From: Takakia lepidozioides
Lineage: Eukaryota; Streptophyta; Takakiopsida; Takakiales; Takakiaceae
Reading direction: 5' to 3'
DNA: 64,000 nt
Assembly (NCBI GenBank): GCA_030704615.1
Contig: CM060731.1
Location: 29,140,001-29,204,000, forward strand
Part shown: positions 59,335-64,000 of the stretch, one piece after another
How positions within the stretch are numbered: the stretch's first letter is position 1
Layout: each line of letters begins with the position of its first letter
The notes under the pieces: generated by a model
Databases searched by the model: none
Told to the model about the DNA's origin: nothing
Seen by the model: the letters and a program-made list of their open reading frames with translations, nothing else
Program-made: the position numbers and the translations under genes

Positions 59335-59467
59335 GCAGCTGCCCGAAATTAGTTTTGCAAACTGTTGCGCGTCAGTTTGTTAGTGGCCAGGTGCGGCCTT
59401 GGACTGATTTATTGGTGAACCTGCTAGCTATCGGGCGCTTTAGCAGCGGCTTGGTGCGGCCGGGGCC
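59335..59467. mobile_element. Right end of a second GGCCCCGGCCGCACC element
   Basis: GGTGCGGCCGGGGCC ends at 59467 and is followed by TAATAA. Sub-terminal GGTGCGGCC and GCTAGC/TTAGC words resemble those of the element at 52536-53811, but no left end was found, so this is a truncated copy. Confidence 0.6.
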
Positions 59468-59568
59468 TAATAAGAGAGGTAAAGGGGGTGTTGAAGGTCG
59501 ACCTAAATCTGATACGCCTGGTGCAAGTTCCGTACCAGCGGATTGGAATTCTGAATTGTCTGCTATCT

Positions 59569-59688
59569 CTGTCCATCTATGAGGTCAGCAAATACGTTAT
59601 CTGTCCATCCATGAGGTCAGCAAATATGTTTTCTGTCCATCCATGAGGTCAACAATTACAGACCCTGTCCATCCACGAAGTCTTGAAT
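59569..59688. repeat. 32-bp tandem repeat, 3.7 copies
   Basis: CTGTCCATC(C/T)ATGAGGTCAG starts at 59569, 59601, 59633 and 59665, an exact 32-base period. Confidence 0.9.
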
Positions 59689-60411
59689 ATTGCACGCACT
59701 AGGTCGGAAACCAAAACGAGGGTAGTAGAATACAGGGGGTATTCGTTGAGCCCAGAGCCAACCATAACGTGACACGTGGGCGAGATCGGGACCTGTTGGC
59801 TATAGATATTTATTTTCAAATTGCAAGCGTACAGTAGGTAAACCTGATCCAGGATTTGAGCCCGCGATCAGGTGTGGACAAGTGAGGTATGATTTGCGGA
59901 TTAGAGAAAAAGCGGGAAAGCCGTTAGCAGATTGTTGCCGAGGAGGTCGAAGGATTGCTCTCTCTCGCTGGCCTGCTTGTTCGATTTGCAGATCTGCGTG
60001 TGAATTCTGAAGCGCTCTGCATGGATCAAATGCGCTGGAGTCCGTGAATTTTTCGGAGCTCTCAATTGACTTAGTTTGAATTCGAGTAGCTGGGAAGGTT
60101 GGGCGTAATTCCTACAGCAAGGGGTGGTATCTGCTTCTAGTTGCGATTCCTGGGGGAGAGAGGCTGTGAGCAGAGGACTGGCACGTCCTAATGGTAGGTA
60201 ATGGTAGGTCAGAGTGGAAACTGTTTTGAATTTAGTGGGAGATCTTGGCTTTGCCACAGCAAGAGGTGATCTAGGAGGGCTTCGTTTGGAGGATTAGAGG
60301 GGAGTGCGGATCTGCTTGTGAGACGGAAGAGGGGCGTGGCTAGCGTACTTCGAATGCAGGCGCTGTTGTATCTGCGTGCATATGTTGCATGTCGCTTGCT
60401 GAACTGCACTC
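59689..60411. other. Upstream region of the DHHC gene
   Basis: Presumed promoter and 5' UTR of the S-acyltransferase gene. No unambiguous TATA box within 100 bases of the ATG. On the minus strand a box B-like GGGCTCAAATCC lies near 59860. Confidence 0.35.
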
Positions 60412-63400
60412 ATGGTGCGACGGCATGGCTGGCAGCTTCCTGCGCACACTCTTCAGGTTTGTTCAAATTTCCTGGAAATTGGAAAAGAATCCTCAATTGC
60501 TTTTCTGTCGTAAATTGAAGGAACGATAATTCTCATGTGAAGCATGCATGATTTTCAGCTCCTGCGTCTCCTCGCTTTAGTCAATACTTGGTCAACACTT
60601 CTTTAGGTTGCTACCTTACCAGCGAAACAAATCGGTTCAACTGTTCGCCAGTTTTCCCCTCCTTCAAAACCTGCGCACATTATCACGTGCGGTTTTATGG
60701 ATGCTGGTGAACGTATACCTGCTAGTTCTGCCATGATGATTTGCCCACATTGTCCTTGCCGCGGCCAGCTTTATGCAATTGTTGGTGAACTATTGGCTTC
60801 ACTATGCTGACGGACGCTCACAGTCAAGCCTGTTCGCCACTTGGCTAGCTGTTCCTGTCCTCTTGCTCAATGCAACGCATTACTGATTCCGGACAGAGCA
60901 TGGTTGCCATCCAAGCACCACCTGCGACCATCTGGATGTAAGGTGGTTTTCTTTTTTGGTTTAAATATTCATGTTTGGGACTTATATAGGTATGTACAAC
61001 TGGATGGTACTTTTGAAAGAACTCTGAGGATCACCTGCGCTGTAACCAGATTGTGGCGATCACAGTCTTCTTCTTGTTGGCCGTTGCATATTACGTCTTC
61101 TTGGCTCCTTTCTTGTGGTTTCACGGCTTGGAGGTCGCTGCTCTTGCAGTCTACTCTCCTCTGGTAGGATGTTCACATAACCTCTTTCTCTGACATTTCT
61201 TTCTTTCTAATGTAGTTAATTTAGGATATGGATCACACGTACTTGAATACCTTGGCATGAACTCCTATTGGTGAAAAGTGTTGAACTAGTGTGCAAGTGA
61301 TGCTGCTGAACACTTGCAGATATGAGGCATAGGACTAGAAAATTAGAAAAGAAAAAAATCCTCAATGATTTGAGTACGCATTAATGGTTAAAGTATGGAC
61401 AAGGTATTTGTTATCACTGGGACTAGGCCTTTATCTCTGATGCATAGGACCAGTATGGATAATTGTGCAATAACTTACCTATTGGTATTATGTGTTCCGC
61501 CACATACATCTCTCAACCTGTTAGAAGCGTAGCACATGACATTGGTTGCCTGTTAAGAGTGGCCTCCATATCAATTCTGAGCAAGGGGTGCTCACCATTG
61601 CAGGCTATTTCAGTGTTCTTTCTTTACATACGGTGCTCAGCAATTGATCCAGCAGACCGGGGTCTGTCTTCCAACCAGTCCCAATCCAAGCATGATGAAA
61701 ACTCCGCTTTCTGTGAGATATCGACAGCCATGAAACCCACAGTGCCTGCTCCCTTGCCTCCAGCCCTCTCCAGGCATTTGTCTGTGCTACCAGCCAACAA
61801 GCAGTATGATCGCAAGGCACCATATGTCGAACTGGGCTTGGTGGGGAATGACACTCCCATGTGCTCCTTATTGGGGCTCTGCAGTTTGTGTTGTGGCTGG
61901 GTGGCCACTGGTGACAATTGTTGGGATGACTCAAAGCTGCAGCAGACAGAGGAGGATCTCCTGATTTGCACTCTGTGTAACACTGAGGTAAGCTAGCTTG
62001 AAATTACACATTGTCAATAGAAAAGGCATGTGCTGTGAAATGGAACACGGGGATTGAAGCTACCACAGTCTATCGCTTGGGGTTCACAAGACCCAAAGGT
62101 CAATAGGTAAGCACTGTTTAGAACACTTGAGATACTACTGGTTACTACAGTAGCCTTTGGTGGTTAGCCTACTCATTATGGTATTGGGAGATACTTGTTG
62201 TAGGTACAACCAATATGCTGGAGCCAAGCCTCCTCAGTTAGGACCTGGGTGTCTGTGGCATTCTGCAGACTTAAGTTACAGGGTATAATAGAGTCTTAGC
62301 ACAATTTTATGGTGTTGCCAGTCTGCCGAAATCTTTTGAAAGGATGGAACGGGGTTTGAGTTGGGGGTGCCAGGTGGGCATTTTCAGCAAGCATTGTCAA
62401 AGTTGTGACAAGTGTGTTGATGGTTTTGATCATCATTGCCGGGTATGCTTGAACCTCTATTGCACTCTGGTTAAATTTGCTCGAGTGTTGAAGTCAGCAT
62501 AGGTGGTCCTTGTTTGATGATTATTGACCCACTGTTAAGTCAACATTTTCCTCCTGTCCCTGGAGGTAATAAGTCATGAAAAGTGGATAGCCAACATGAC
62601 TACTTGTGTTTTAATCCACAGCCATAACCCGTTGACAGGTGAAAAAGTTCCACTTAATCCTGCCAAATGATGCTTTTTGCGGCTCTTGCATACTATACTG
62701 ACATTTTAACATAACCTTGAATATTGGCTTTTGCAGTGGCTCAATAACTGTGTTGGCAGAAAGAATTACGCAACTTTTGTAGCACTGCTGGCCGCAAGCT
62801 TAATGCTAGTAAGCAGTTGTGTACTTTCCTGAACCATGGTTCTTTGGTGTACGTGCATTCTAAATATTCAAATGTGCTTTTCTAGTTTTACTTACCATGG
62901 CAATAGTCTCTGAGTACTCTTTGTTGTCTCTACCCACCAGGGGAGAGACTATGCATCATTGTAAAAACCATTTTAGTCCAATGTTCACGAGAAGTTCCCA
63001 ATATGTTATAATAGATCCCATACGATTCCATGTCCCTCGTGCCTGAAAGTGTTGGGTTGAAGATCCAGAGCATTGGAGAAAAACTTACTGTGATAGAAAA
63101 TTTAGTCACTTGAAAGACGAGCAGGACATAAGATTGACTTATCTATTCCTCCAGTTCCAAGAGTTTAATCTGTTGACTTTTTCTCCTATGAAACTTGGAT
63201 GTCTGTTTTGTGTGAAATTTCAGCTTGTTGTGGAGTGGGGAGTAGGAGTGGCGGTATTTGCACGCTGTTTTGTGGACAAGCGAGGAACAGAGGACCAGAT
63301 CATTGCTAAGCTTGGGAATGGTTTCTCAATAGTCCCATTTGCAACTGTTGTGGTAATCTTGTGTTTCTTTTGTACTAAATTCTGTGCTGGATTAGTTTGA

Positions 63401-63917
63401 AGCTTGATCCCAGCAGAAACCTGTCCTCTGCAATTGCTGTGGTGCTTGCGATTTCATATCACCGCAATCCAGAAAATGGCTGTGGACACCATGAATTCAT
63501 GGGATGGGAAAACATTGAAAGCCTCCGAGGAAATGAAAGATGTAAGAATCAGGTTGCATTAGATAGGTCGGGAGCTTGTTCCAAGCCAAAATCTAGGAGG
63601 TCATGCATTCTTGCACTACAAATTGTGATGATTCCACCCCTGCTTACATCCCTGCAGAAGTTTGATAGCAGTGCATGTTTCCCAATTGACTTCGAGAGCA
63701 TTACATGATGTCAAGCACTTCGAATCTTGTATGTCCGTTGCCAGGTTTAGTTGAAAATACAGTCTGGAGATCTGATGAAATCTAGCTTAATTATCTTCAT
63801 GGGGTTTTTCAATTGTGCAGTACGTATTTTCGGTAGCCTTGAGACTCATTTTCGGCCTCATTGCAGAAATAGTGACGGGAATTGAGATGCACATTGTCTA
63901 CATTGATGTGGAATCTG
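60412..63917 (+). CDS. DHHC protein S-acyltransferase, PAT19/20-like, 3' end outside window
   Basis: This membrane enzyme attaches palmitate to cysteines of target proteins. Exons: 60412-60456 ([15 protein letters not shown]), 61050-61163 (TM1, [19 protein letters not shown]), 61604-61987 (TM2 and DPADRGL motif, then a variable loop ending [13 protein letters not shown]), 62374-62442 ([20 protein letters not shown], the DHHC core), 62737-62808 ([14 protein letters not shown], start of TM3), 63224-63352 ([13 protein letters not shown]) and probably 63821-63917 (hydrophobic, GTAAGT donor). All exons except the last are multiples of three with clean GT-AG sites and no stops. The first six match the PAT19/20 clade closely. 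Exon 7 is a weaker match, and the TTxE region and long C-terminal tail lie beyond the window. The ATG at 60412 is fixed by the conserved HGWQLPAH start. Confidence 0.92.
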
Positions 63918-64000
63918 GTAAGTTGAGTTTCACTGCCGTTGTTGCGTGGATACTGGTGCTTATTTTCCGTCTGTAGTTAATTTGGACTGTCAGTTGTGTG

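Overview
This is nuclear DNA of a land plant. It carries broken or intact homologues of plant-specific gene families: MSH1 (the MutS homologue with a C-terminal GIY-YIG domain), the tRNA isopentenyltransferase IPT9, an OSB-type organellar single-stranded-DNA-binding protein with PDF motifs, a PAT19/20-type DHHC protein S-acyltransferase and one ITPK exon. Introns are GT-AG. Gene density is low, and most of the window is decayed transposons, tRNA-derived SINEs, MITEs and tandem repeats. A Sushi/RTL-like Ty3 gag and a LINE without the usual angiosperm L1 architecture make a large-genome seed-free plant (fern or lycophyte) my guess, but the sequence does not settle the lineage.

Layout. 0-3.6 kb: Ty3/gypsy gag (minus) abutting the 3' end of an L1-like LINE (plus). 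3.95-7.18 kb: MSH1 homologue (plus) with an out-of-frame deletion that removes the mismatch-recognition region. 8.25-17.2 kb: a segment bracketed by two direct repeats full of AATT palindromes, holding a 100-bp tandem repeat, a LINE with endonuclease and reverse transcriptase, an unrecognised four-exon zinc-finger/acidic-tail gene, one ITPK exon and a copia gag scrap. 17.2-22.2 kb: mostly unassigned, with an ACGT-rich regulatory-like cluster and a gypsy pol scrap. 22.2-27.6 kb: IPT9 (minus), recoverable exon by exon except for one conserved exon, with one single-base frameshift. 28-46 kb: repeats, SINEs and MITEs only. 46.9-59.3 kb: remains of an OSB-like gene (minus), with three two-exon PDF modules; a PIF/Harbinger transposase pseudogene (47.4-48.5 kb) and a terminal-inverted-repeat element (52.5-53.8 kb) lie in the large gap between modules. 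60.4-64 kb: PAT19/20-like DHHC S-acyltransferase (plus), apparently intact and running off the end.

How the genes relate. MSH1 and OSB proteins both restrain illegitimate recombination of organelle DNA in plants, and here damaged homologues of both lie about 40 kb apart. IPT9 also carries lesions, while the DHHC gene reads cleanly. This fits decay of one copy of a duplicated region, but scattered assembly indels could explain part of it.
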